A DNA stretch of 36,496 nucleotides from JADHLJ01 sp038118725. GTDB taxonomy: Bacteria; Pseudomonadota; Alphaproteobacteria; Thalassobaculales; Thalassobaculaceae. This document shows, one piece after another, positions 16,321-24,016 of the stretch. The stretch lies in contig JAYOIK010000055.1 in the NCBI GenBank assembly GCA_038118725.1, positions 1 through 36,496 on the forward strand, written 5' to 3'. The number at the start of each line of letters is the position of its first letter. Positions within the stretch are counted from its first letter, which is position 1. The position numbers and the translations under genes are program-made. The notes under the pieces were generated by a model that was not told where the DNA came from, made no database searches, and was given only the letters and a program-made list of their open reading frames with translations.

Positions 16321-16345
16321 TCCTTTAATCCTCCCGGTTCTTCTC

Positions 16346-16370
16346 CTCCATCCCGTGTCACGGGATGGAG
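16346..16370. promoter_or_regulatory. 25-base near-perfect palindrome in the dctP leader
   Basis: CTCCATCCCGTG/CACGGGATGGAG with one central base, about 25 bases before the dctP ATG and immediately upstream of its ribosome site. It could be an operator for a dimeric regulator or a 5' RNA stem that stabilises the message. No T-tract follows in either direction, so it is not a classic terminator. Confidence 0.5.
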
Positions 16371-16427
16371 CTCAACAGCCCGGTCCGAGCACCCGCTCGA
16401 CACCGATTGCGTGCGGCTTGATTTTTT

Positions 16428-16439
16428 GGTGCGCGCACC
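16428..16439. promoter_or_regulatory. 12-base perfect palindrome upstream of dctP
   Basis: GGTGCGCGCACC, about 110 bp before the dctP start and beside an A/T-rich run (TTTTTT on the plus strand). A possible operator. The rest of 16321-16597 shows no convincing promoter match. Confidence 0.35.
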
Positions 16440-16597
16440 TTGAAATCGAAGGCCTTACGACCTAGCCGAGTCGTACCCTACTTGACTCATTCGCCGGTGA
16501 CAATCCGTCACCTGCAAAGGACACGGAAGATCCTTAAGCCGCCCCTGGTGTGTCGGGGCAATCATCCGCGGCGCCGACATGCGCCGCCCACATGGCG

Positions 16598-17719
16598 TCA
16601 GGAAAACTCGACGCGAAGCGCCTCGCTATGCTGCCCGATGGTCGGCACCGACAGCGCCTCGATTTCCTCGCCCACGAAATGCGCGGGCGGCGCCATCACC
16701 TCGATCCGGCCGGCCGGCGTATCGGTGGGGATCTTGCGCAGCGCCGGATGCTCGCTCACATCGGCGATGGTATTGACCGCGCCGAACGCGATTTGCGCCT
16801 TCTTCAGAAGAGCGCGCACCTCGTCACGCGGTTTTGAAGAGAAGACCGCGTTGATCTCGGCGTTCAAAAACTCCCGGTTTTCCAATCGCGCCGGATTGTC
16901 GGCCACGCGCGGATCATCGGCGAGTTCCGGCTTGCCGAGCACCTCGGCGCAAAGCCGGCGCCATTCCCGTTGGTTCTGAACCGCGATCAGGATCAGCTCG
17001 CCATTCGCGCATTCATAGGCGCCGTAGGGTGTGATCGCCGGATGCGCGAGCCCTATGCGCTGTTCGCTGAGCTCTCCATAGGCCTGGTGCAAAAGCCAGG
17101 GCGACAACCACTCGACCATGCCGCCGAACATCGACGTCTTGATCCCCGAGCCCTCACCCGTGCGCCCCCGCTTGATCAGTGCTTCCAGGACCGCGATCTT
17201 GGAATACATGCCCGCCGCGATATCACAGACCGAGGCCCCGACCCGTCCCATCTCGTCGGGCGAGCCGGTAACCGAGATCAGGCCGCTCTCGCCCTGGACC
17301 AGAAAATCGTAGGCCTTCATGTCGGCGTATTCGCCCTCCTCGCCGTAACCGGTGATATCCACGGTTATCAGCTTGGGATAGCGGGCTCTTAGATCCTCCG
17401 AGCCGAAGCCCGCGCGGGCCGCCGCGCCGGGCGCCAAATTCTGAACGAATACATCGGTTTGCGCGAGGATCCGCCCCAGCAGGGCCGCGTCCTCCGCTTG
17501 CTTGATATCAAGGACCAGACTCTCCTTGCCCCGGTTAAGCCAGACGAAGAACGCGGAATGTCCGTGGACCTGACGGTCGTAGCCCCGAGCGAAATCCCCC
17601 TCGGCGCGTTCGATCTTGATCACCCGGGCCCCGGCATCGGCGAGACGGCTGGTGCAATAGGGCGCCGCCACCGCCTGCTCCAACGCGACAACGGTGATAC
17701 CTTCCAGCGGCTTGGTCAT
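16598..17719 (-). CDS. Family III CoA-transferase (CaiB/BaiF/Frc type)
   Basis: 373 residues. The N-terminus (PLEGITVVALEQAVAAPYCTSRLADAGARVIKIE), the NRGKESLVLDIK block, FVQNLAPGAAARAGFG and the catalytic aspartate D138 in AYDFLVQGESGL are hallmarks of the family that moves CoA between carboxylic acids through an aspartyl-CoA anhydride. The ribosome site AGGAG is well placed before the ATG. It begins 19 bp after the acyl-CoA dehydrogenase stop, so the two form an operon. The donor and acceptor acids cannot be read from sequence; context points to the acid brought in by the adjacent TRAP system, with the transfer product used by the dehydrogenase. Confidence 0.92.
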   Translation of the reverse strand: MTKPLEGITVVALEQAVAAPYCTSRLADAGARVIKIERAEGDFARGYDRQVHGHSAFFVWLNRGKESLVLDIKQAEDAALLGRILAQTDVFVQNLAPGAAARAGFGSEDLRARYPKLITVDITGYGEEGEYADMKAYDFLVQGESGLISVTGSPDEMGRVGASVCDIAAGMYSKIAVLEALIKRGRTGEGSGIKTSMFGGMVEWLSPWLLHQAYGELSEQRIGLAHPAITPYGAYECANGELILIAVQNQREWRRLCAEVLGKPELADDPRVADNPARLENREFLNAEINAVFSSKPRDEVRALLKKAQIAFGAVNTIADVSEHPALRKIPTDTPAGRIEVMAPPAHFVGEEIEALSVPTIGQHSEALRVEFS

Positions 17720-17738
17720 GCTCGGCTCCTATCGTCGA

Positions 17739-18914
17739 CTAGTACGAACGCGGCAGACCGAGCACGTGCTCGGCGATGAACCCGAGCACCAGGTTGGTGG
17801 AGATCGGCGCGATTCGGTACAGCCTCGCCTCGCGGTACTTGCGCTCGACGTCGTATTCCTCGGCGAAGGCGAAACCGCCGAAGGTCTGCACGCAGGTGTC
17901 GCCGGCGGCCCAGGCCGCGTCGGCCGCGAGCATCTTGGCCATGTTGGACTCGGCGCCGCAGGGCTCGCCCGCCTCGAACAATTGGGCCGCCCGCTCGGCC
18001 ATCAGCGCGGCCGCCTCGGTATCCGCGTAGGCCTTGGCGATCGGGAACTGGATGCCCTGATTCTGGCCGATCGGTCGACCGAACACCTGTCGGTCATTGG
18101 CGTAGTCGACGGCCTTTTTGAGGAACCATCGCGCGTCGCCGAGGGACTCGTGGGAAATCAGGATCCGTTCGGCGTTCATGCCGTCCAGGATATAGCGAAA
18201 GCCCTTGCCCTCCTCGCCGATCAGGCTGTCGGCGGGTATCTCGAGCTCATCGAAGAAAACCTCGGTCGTCGAATGGTTGACCATGGTTCGGATCGGCTTG
18301 ATCTCCATGCCCTTGCCGAGGGACTCCTTCATATCGACAAGGAACACCGAAAGCCCGTCCGTGCGCTTCTTGACCTCCTCCTTCGGCGTGGTCCGGGCCA
18401 GCAGCAGCATCAGATCGGAGTGTTCCGCGCGGGAGGTCCAGATCTTCTGGCCATTGACGACATATTTATCGTTGCCCTTCTTCACCGCCGTGGTCCGGAG
18501 CGACAGCGTGTCGGTCCCGCTTGTCGGCTCGGATACGCCGAAAGCCTGAAGCCGCAACTCACCGCTAGCGATCTTAGGCAAGTATTTTTGCTTCTGCTCC
18601 TCGCTGCCATGCCGCAGCACCGTGCCCATGATGTACATCTGGGCGTGACAGGCGCCACCATTGCAACCGGACTTGTGAATTTCCTCGAGCACCGCGGCCG
18701 CCGCCGAAATAGGCAAGCCGCTTCCGCCATATTCCTCGGGCACCAGCACCGCCAGATAGCCCGCCTCGGTCAGCGCCTGGACGAACTCGGTCGGATATTG
18801 GCGTTCGCGATCCTTCTCGCGCCAATACTCACCGGGAAACTTTTCGCACAGGGCAGCGACCGCGCGGCGAATTTCGGCGATCACCTCGTTCATCTCTTCG
18901 GAAGCATGTGGCAT
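17739..18914 (-). CDS. Acyl-CoA dehydrogenase with helix-G catalytic glutamate
   Basis: About 391 residues from ATG 18914 (AAAGGACC ribosome site). Landmarks: VPEEYGGSG, FGVSEPTSGTDTLSLRTTA (FAD-binding loop), GQKIWTSRAEHSDLMLLLART, RQVFGRPIGQNQGIQFPIA and QTFGGFAFAEEYDVERKYREARLYRIAPIS. The usual catalytic Glu of the YEGT motif near the C-terminus is absent (YRIAPIS). Instead E249 in MNAERILIS aligns with the base of isovaleryl-CoA and long-chain acyl-CoA dehydrogenases, so the enzyme is probably active on a branched or unusual acyl-CoA. It oxidises acyl-CoA to enoyl-CoA with FAD and passes electrons to ETF. First gene of the minus-strand cluster; its start is about 70 bp from the divergent phosphoesterase gene. 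Confidence 0.9.
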   Translation of the reverse strand: MPHASEEMNEVIAEIRRAVAALCEKFPGEYWREKDRERQYPTEFVQALTEAGYLAVLVPEEYGGSGLPISAAAAVLEEIHKSGCNGGACHAQMYIMGTVLRHGSEEQKQKYLPKIASGELRLQAFGVSEPTSGTDTLSLRTTAVKKGNDKYVVNGQKIWTSRAEHSDLMLLLARTTPKEEVKKRTDGLSVFLVDMKESLGKGMEIKPIRTMVNHSTTEVFFDELEIPADSLIGEEGKGFRYILDGMNAERILISHESLGDARWFLKKAVDYANDRQVFGRPIGQNQGIQFPIAKAYADTEAAALMAERAAQLFEAGEPCGAESNMAKMLAADAAWAAGDTCVQTFGGFAFAEEYDVERKYREARLYRIAPISTNLVLGFIAEHVLGLPRSY

Positions 18915-18986
18915 GGTCGGGTCCTTTCGTCGGCGCGACCATACTCGAAACGGTCGAGCCGACACCAGTGGAGAGGCACCATATCC

Positions 18987-19973
18987 ATGTTAATCGGCGT
19001 GATCCTGGCAACGGTTGCCCTCTTCGCCTTGAGTTGGCCCAGCGCCGCCGACACGCCTTCGAAGTCCTCGGTGGACGCACCCTTCACGATCGTCGCCATG
19101 GGGGATGCCCCCTACAGCGACCCCCTGGACTATCTGCGTTTTTCCGGCCTGATTCATACGATCAACGCGCTGGGGCCGGCATTCTCGGTTCATGTCGGCG
19201 ACATCAAAAGCGGGAGCCGCCCTTGCACCGATCGACGGCTGACGCGCATTCGAGACTATTTCAACGACTTCAACTCGGCGCTGATCTATACCCCCGGAGA
19301 TAACGAATGGACCGACTGTCATCGGCTGTCCGCCGGTGGTTGGGATCCGCTAGACCGTCTCGACCTGCTGCGGCGCACCTATTTCGCGACCGCTGAAAGC
19401 CACGGCAAAAATCCCATTCGCCTTACCCGGCAATCAGACGACAAGCGTTTTCGCAAGTTCGTCGAAAACGCCCGGTGGGACCATGGAGGCGTCGGTTTTC
19501 TGACCGCGTATGTGGTCGGTAGCTACAATAACGCCGAACGCCGCGACGCCGCCGCCCGCGCGGAATTCAAGGAACGCGACAAGGCGTCGTCGACCTGGAT
19601 CGCCGATGGCTTCGCCTGGGCGCGGGGGACCGACAAGAAGGGTTTGGTGATTTTCATCCATGCCGACCCTTTGCGTGGCCGCGATCACGATCGCAAGGTC
19701 GGCCGCCCCTTCGGACGCACGGTCAAGGCCCTCAAGCAAGGCGCGCTCACCTTCAAGAAACCGGTGCTGGTCGTGCACGGGGATTTCCACGAGTACAAAC
19801 TGGACAAGCCCTTCGCGACGGCCTCGGGCAAGACCATCGAGAACCTCACCCGTTTGGAGGTCCAAGGCGCGCCCGAGGTTTGGGCCACCCGAATAGATAT
19901 TGATCCGAGCACGGAATCGCTCTTCAGGATCGCGCCACTGGAGCCGGTCGGAGGCCAACCACCACCCGACTAA
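18987..19973 (+). CDS. Exported calcineurin-like metallophosphoesterase
   Basis: 328 residues from ATG 18987 (GGAGAGG upstream). The frame is open for another 1.3 kb upstream, but that part is antisense to the acyl-CoA dehydrogenase and is not believed. A signal peptide (MLIGVILATVALFALSWPSAADT) is followed by metal-binding motifs: MGDAPYSD, VHVGDIKSG, TPGDNEWTD (the GDNE type), a HADP segment and HGDFHEYK. The first motif lacks the classic DxH, as in some secreted relatives. It probably hydrolyses a phosphate ester in the periplasm; the substrate is unknown. Its stop overlaps the stop of the convergent methyltransferase gene by three bases. Confidence 0.82.
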   Translation: MLIGVILATVALFALSWPSAADTPSKSSVDAPFTIVAMGDAPYSDPLDYLRFSGLIHTINALGPAFSVHVGDIKSGSRPCTDRRLTRIRDYFNDFNSALIYTPGDNEWTDCHRLSAGGWDPLDRLDLLRRTYFATAESHGKNPIRLTRQSDDKRFRKFVENARWDHGGVGFLTAYVVGSYNNAERRDAAARAEFKERDKASSTWIADGFAWARGTDKKGLVIFIHADPLRGRDHDRKVGRPFGRTVKALKQGALTFKKPVLVVHGDFHEYKLDKPFATASGKTIENLTRLEVQGAPEVWATRIDIDPSTESLFRIAPLEPVGGQPPPD

Positions 19974-20833
19974 GGCTTCTCGAATACCGCCATCACGGTG
20001 ACGATCCTGGCCTCGTGGAGATTGCGCGCCATGTTCTTGAGCTTTTCCGGCGCATCCTTGCCCATCAATAGCGCCGCGCCCACCGGCGGCTCCTTCTCGC
20101 CTCTTGCCGCCCGCGCCTCTCTTTCGGCTTTCTGATCCGCCATCCAGGCGAGCGCCTTCGGCGTGACATCCTCCCAGGACACAAGCCGCAGGCCCGCCCC
20201 CTCGATACAAGTTCGGACATGGTCCGGCGTTTCAAGAAAACTGAAGGCCGGCTCGCTGGCCCAAGGCGCGGGATAACGCGTGCCGCCGCCCAGCCCCGCC
20301 ATGATATCATACAGACCGAAACGCCCCCCGGGCTCAAGCACCCGCGCGACCTCGCGGTATAGCGTGGCCTTGTCCTCGATGTTCATCGCCGCGTGTTGCG
20401 TGATGACACCATCAAAACTCTCGTCCTCGAACGGCATGTCGAGGGCGCTCCCCTCGACGATCTCGACCAGATCCTCGAGACCGAGAAGATAATTCAGCTC
20501 TCGCGCGACGGCGCAGAAATCCGGTGTCAGATCGAGACCGGTAACCGGACAGCCGATCCGACGGGCCAAGGCGCGCGCCGGACCGCCGATTCCGCAACCG
20601 ACGTCCAACACACTTTGATCCGGCTCGATATCGAGCAGGTCATGCAATTCATCGGTCGCCGCGGCGCCCCGGACATGCATCTGGTCGAGCCGGGCCACCG
20701 CCGCCGGCGACGGGTTGTCCGGATCCTCCCCCATCTCGGCGAGGGCCGCGATCATCCGATCAAGCAAACCAGCGTTGGCGTAATGCGCCTGGACACCCGT
20801 TTCGAGCAACTCGGTCGCGTCGCGTTCCGGCAT
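19970..20833 (-). CDS. SAM-dependent class I methyltransferase, coupled to dgcA
   Basis: About 287 residues from ATG 20833, one base after the dgcA stop, so translation is coupled; longer in-frame starts lie inside dgcA. Motif I VLDVGCGIGGPARALA, acidic VTGLDLTPDF, SALDMPFEDESFDGVITQHAAMNI and LEPGGRFGLYDIM define a small-molecule methyltransferase of the UbiE/sterol/sarcosine type (methyltransf_11 group). A family-like QAHYANAGLLDRMIAAL segment precedes the domain. The acceptor is unknown. Being last in the run TctC, DgcN, DgcA, it may act in the same amino-acid pathway, but no such step is known for D-glutamate use. Confidence 0.85.
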   Translation of the reverse strand: MPERDATELLETGVQAHYANAGLLDRMIAALAEMGEDPDNPSPAAVARLDQMHVRGAAATDELHDLLDIEPDQSVLDVGCGIGGPARALARRIGCPVTGLDLTPDFCAVARELNYLLGLEDLVEIVEGSALDMPFEDESFDGVITQHAAMNIEDKATLYREVARVLEPGGRFGLYDIMAGLGGGTRYPAPWASEPAFSFLETPDHVRTCIEGAGLRLVSWEDVTPKALAWMADQKAEREARAARGEKEPPVGAALLMGKDAPEKLKNMARNLHEARIVTVMAVFEKP

Positions 20834-20834
20834 T

Positions 20835-21821
20835 TCAGCCCCACAGCGCCGGAGGCGGGGGCTGAATGATGCTTCCATCATAGGTAAGCCCCGGCTGGCG
20901 ATCCTCGGCGAGCAGGAGCGGCCCATCCAAGTCGACGACGCGCGCGCCCTGCGCCACCAAAACGCCCGGCGCCATGGCGAGCGAAGTGCCGATCATGCAG
21001 CCGACCATGACGCCAAATCCCTCGGCCAACGCCGCGTCGCGTAGGCGCAACGCCTCGGTCAAGCCACCGGTCTTATCAAGCTTGATGTTGATCATGTCGT
21101 ATTTGCCGACCAGCGCCGACAGGCTCGCGGTATCATGGCAAGCCTCGTCCGCGCAAACCGGCACCGCCCGCTCGACATCCGCCAGCGGCCCGTCGTCGGA
21201 AGCGGGAAGCGGCTGCTCGATCATTTCCACGCCGAGCGCCGCCAGTTTGGGCGCCACCTCGAGATATTGCTCGATCGTCCAACCTTCGTTGGCGTCGACG
21301 ACAAGACTGGTGTTCGGCGCGGCCTCGTGGATGCGCCTTACCCGCTCCAGGTCCAAGCCGTCCCCGGTCATCTTCAACTTGAGACGTGGACGGTCCCGGT
21401 TCTCCGCCGCCTTCTCCGCCATGACATCGGGGGTATCGACCCCCAGCGTGAACACGGTCGTCACCGGCTCCGGCGCGGGCAGCCCCGCGAGCGTCCAGGC
21501 TCTTTTTCCAGCCAGCTTGGCTTCCAAATCCCAGAGCGCGCAATCCACCGCGTTGCGCGCCGCGCCGGCGGGGAGCACCGAAAGCAGTTCCTCCCGTTCC
21601 GCGCCACCCGCGATCGCCTCGGCGGCGGAACGGATTTGCGCCTCGACGCTATCCAGGGATTCACCATAGCGGGCATAGGGAAAGCACTCCCCTCGACCAA
21701 CCACGGCGCCATCGGTGATTTCCGCGACGACAACTTCGGAAACCGTGCGCGGCCCCCGCGAAATACGAAACACGCTCGCGAGCGGCCAAGCGTCGCGGGA
21801 GACGGACAGTACTCGTGCCAT
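20835..21821 (-). CDS. dgcA: Enolase-superfamily epimerase/racemase, DgcA-like
   Basis: 328 residues of the dipeptide-epimerase/muconate-lactonizing subgroup. The catalytic set is complete: KxK in RLKLKM, metal ligands D in VVDANEGW, E in EMIEQPLP, D in CADEACHD and the second lysine in INIKLDKTGG. Homologues are annotated as L-Ala-D/L-Glu epimerase; when paired with a DUF1611 protein, as here, the member is DgcA, N-acetyl-D-glutamate racemase, giving N-acetyl-L-glutamate in the D-glutamate route described in marine Proteobacteria. A strong GGAGG site precedes the ATG. dgcN lies 39 bp upstream; the methyltransferase starts one base after its stop. Confidence 0.88.
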   Translation of the reverse strand: MARVLSVSRDAWPLASVFRISRGPRTVSEVVVAEITDGAVVGRGECFPYARYGESLDSVEAQIRSAAEAIAGGAEREELLSVLPAGAARNAVDCALWDLEAKLAGKRAWTLAGLPAPEPVTTVFTLGVDTPDVMAEKAAENRDRPRLKLKMTGDGLDLERVRRIHEAAPNTSLVVDANEGWTIEQYLEVAPKLAALGVEMIEQPLPASDDGPLADVERAVPVCADEACHDTASLSALVGKYDMINIKLDKTGGLTEALRLRDAALAEGFGVMVGCMIGTSLAMAPGVLVAQGARVVDLDGPLLLAEDRQPGLTYDGSIIQPPPPALWG

Positions 21822-21860
21822 GGGGAACCTCCAAAACCGATGGGAGCGTTTCGCAAGCCC

Positions 21861-22856
21861 CTAAATATTGTCGACGATCGCCGCGACACCGTCGCGCAGC
21901 GCGTCGACCGTCGGCAGCCCGGTCTCGTCGGACACGCGCTTGCAGAAGTCGCGCGCCTCGGTCTCGGAAAGGTTGACCGTGTTGATCGACGCGCCCACGC
22001 ATTTCACGTCAGGGTTGGTCAACCGCGCGGCCTGGAGATTGGCTTCGATGCATGTGGGGATATCGATAAGTGGAAAATGCGGCATGCCGCGCATATGCGG
22101 GCGTCCAGCTTCGTGACAGACCACCAGGGCGTTGGGTTGGGCGCCATGAATCAGTCCGATGGTCACGCCGGCATAGGAGACGTTGAACAGTGAGCCTTGA
22201 CCCTCGATCAGATCCCAATGGTCCGGTTCGTTCTCCGGGGCCAACCATTCGACGGCGCCGGAAATGAAATCCGCGATCACCGCGTCGATCGACACGCCCG
22301 AGCCGGCGATGAAGATGCCGGTCTGGCCGGTGGCGCGGAAATCCGCCTTCATGCCCCTTGCCCGCATTTCCTTCTCGATCGCCAGGGTTGTGAACATCTT
22401 GCCGACGGAAACGTCGGTGCCCACGGTCAACAGCCTCTTGCCCTGACGCTTGATACCGTTGGCGACGTCAAAATCCCGGGTCGGCTGGCGCACGTCATGC
22501 AGAGCGCGCCCATTCGCCTTGGCCGCCGCCGCGAGTTCCGGGATCTCCGTGATCCTTGTGTGCAGGCCGCTGGCGATATCCATGCCCAGGCCGACGGCCT
22601 TGACGAGTTCCGATGTCCAGCTTTCCGGGATCACGCCGCCGCGGTTCGCGACGCCTAGAATAACGGTCTTCACCCCGGCCGCCGCCGCTTCCTCGATGGA
22701 CATGTCCGGCACCCCGCAATCGGCGTTGCAGCCGGGCAGACGTAGTTGGCCCAGGCACCAGTCGGGCCGCCAGACCCGTACGCCGTTGGCGGTCTTGGCG
22801 GCGAGTTGGTCGCGCGCGTCACCTAGGAAGAGAAGATACGGGCTGTGGATCTCCAC
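21861..22856 (-). CDS. dgcN: DUF1611 protein, D-glutamate N-acetyltransferase DgcN
   Basis: About 331 residues from GTG 22856, chosen because the family start (EIHSPYLLFLGDA) follows it and GGGGGA lies just before; an in-frame ATG at 22934 would add 26 residues. Landmarks: LAAKTANGVRVWRPDWCLGQLRLPGC, VGTDVSVGKMFTTLAIEKEM (P-loop-like), FRATGQTGIFIAGSGVSIDAVIADF, EGQGSLFNVSYAGVTIGLIHGAQP and CHEAGRPHMRGMPHFPL. These are the conserved blocks of DUF1611, now assigned as DgcN, which acetylates D-glutamate. It sits 39 bp before dgcA, the known partner. The TctC-type receptor gene ends 79 bp upstream on the same strand. Confidence 0.88.
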   Translation of the reverse strand: MEIHSPYLLFLGDARDQLAAKTANGVRVWRPDWCLGQLRLPGCNADCGVPDMSIEEAAAAGVKTVILGVANRGGVIPESWTSELVKAVGLGMDIASGLHTRITEIPELAAAAKANGRALHDVRQPTRDFDVANGIKRQGKRLLTVGTDVSVGKMFTTLAIEKEMRARGMKADFRATGQTGIFIAGSGVSIDAVIADFISGAVEWLAPENEPDHWDLIEGQGSLFNVSYAGVTIGLIHGAQPNALVVCHEAGRPHMRGMPHFPLIDIPTCIEANLQAARLTNPDVKCVGASINTVNLSETEARDFCKRVSDETGLPTVDALRDGVAAIVDNI

Positions 22857-22935
22857 GGCGTCCCCCAAAGCTATGTGAATTTCGTGGCCGAGAATAAGAG
22901 CAACCGACGGGCAAGACCAGAGGCGCGATGGCAAT

Positions 22936-23907
22936 CTAGCTGGCTTGTCTGCGGATTTGTTTTCCAGCCGCCCGGCGGATCATCTCAAGCCAGTCCGCGG
23001 TCAGGTTCTCGAAGTAGCGGGTATAGGCGTCCGGCCCCATGAAAACCGGCCGCGTGCCATGCTCGGCCAAACGATCCTCCAATTCGGGGACCTCGGACGC
23101 CTTCTCGAACCAGCCGGCGATCTCGGTGGCGATTTCCTCCGGGAGTTCCTTCGGCGCCATGATGCCGCGATCAACGCTGAACCCGCCGGATATGCCCTCT
23201 TCCCGCAAGGTCGGCACCCCCGGCAGCATGGCGCTCCGCTCCTCGGTGGTGATGGCCAGCGCTTGCAATTCCTTCTGATCGAGCCGCCGTTTGGCGGCGG
23301 TGACCGAGATAATCCCGATATCAAGCTTGCCGGCCAACAGGTCCGTATAGCTTTCCCGACCGGTATTGTAGGTCATGATCCGGAACCGGGCGCCGGTCAC
23401 GTCCTCCAGGGACATAAGCATCATTCGCTCAAGCGGGCTGCGCGACTCGCCGATACCGACGGCGTTCGGATCCCCCAGCGCCTTTTCAACGACATTGGCC
23501 AGGGTCGCGTCCTTCATGTCGCCCCTGGCCACGACCAATAGCGGCGTTCGCGAGATCATCGCGATCGGCTTGAGGCGTTCCCATTTCGGTTTGCGCTTGT
23601 TGGCGAGATGTTCGGCGACCAGGGATTGGCTGGTGGCGAGAAGACTACACCCATCGGCCTTGGCCCAGATCCCTTCCCAGATCACCGATTTCTTGGTGAC
23701 ATTGATGACCCGGATCAGCGGCCCCGAACCGCGCCGGTTTATCGTCTCGGCATAGGCGCGCATGACCATGTCGGTCGCGCTGCCCACGGCATGGGGAACG
23801 GCCAGCCGGATGTTCCTGCATTTCGGCGCTTCCGCCCAAGCCAGGCCAGGCGAGCCGAGCAGGCAGGCAAACGCGGCGGCGAAAAGGATCGGGAAACGCA
23901 TCGTCAT
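22936..23907 (-). CDS. TctC/Bug-type periplasmic solute receptor
   Basis: 323 residues with a signal peptide (RFPILFAAAFACLLGSPGLAWA). The pattern IRLAVPHAVGSATDMVMRAYAE, LIRVINVTKKSVIWEGIWAKA, the LAGKLDIGIIS segment and GVPTLREEGISGGFSVDRGIMAPK follow the Bug family of tripartite tricarboxylate transporter receptors. No tctA or tctB is in the window, so it is an orphan receptor, a common state for Bug proteins. It reads into dgcN after 79 bp, and by position may bind a glutamate-like or dicarboxylic ligand. An ATG two codons inside is an equal start candidate; neither has a strong ribosome site. Confidence 0.85.
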   Translation of the reverse strand: MTMRFPILFAAAFACLLGSPGLAWAEAPKCRNIRLAVPHAVGSATDMVMRAYAETINRRGSGPLIRVINVTKKSVIWEGIWAKADGCSLLATSQSLVAEHLANKRKPKWERLKPIAMISRTPLLVVARGDMKDATLANVVEKALGDPNAVGIGESRSPLERMMLMSLEDVTGARFRIMTYNTGRESYTDLLAGKLDIGIISVTAAKRRLDQKELQALAITTEERSAMLPGVPTLREEGISGGFSVDRGIMAPKELPEEIATEIAGWFEKASEVPELEDRLAEHGTRPVFMGPDAYTRYFENLTADWLEMIRRAAGKQIRRQAS

Positions 23908-23976
23908 GGGTTGGAACCCTACACGCTAGCGACGAACCAGGTCCACAAAGTCGTTTTGTGCCGACATCCGAAAGCC

Positions 23977-23982
23977 TATAAA
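23977..23982 (+). promoter_or_regulatory. Possible -10 element of the aspartate dehydrogenase gene
   Basis: TATAAA about 35 bases before the ATG at 24017, inside a small GCCT-ATAAA-AGGC dyad. The -35 region is poor (TTGTGC at 15 bases spacing). Weak support. Confidence 0.3.
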
Positions 23983-24016
23983 AGGCCCGGGAAACCAAAC
24001 GATCGGGAGCGATCAC

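Noticed and set aside
13504..16443. 979-codon plus-strand open frame antisense to dctM and dctP
   Set aside because: Composition is the His/Gln/Arg/Asp-rich shadow of GC-biased coding DNA on the other strand; no fold or ribosome site, while the minus-strand genes have complete families.
16371..16520. Sigma-54 or consensus sigma-70 promoter for dctP
   Set aside because: No GG-N10-GC pair of the sigma-54 type. The best TTGTCA-17-TAGGGT match is too weak to report.
17694..18986. Upstream extension of the phosphoesterase frame over the acyl-CoA dehydrogenase gene
   Set aside because: It is antisense to a full-length conserved gene. The true protein starts at 18987 with a ribosome site and signal peptide.
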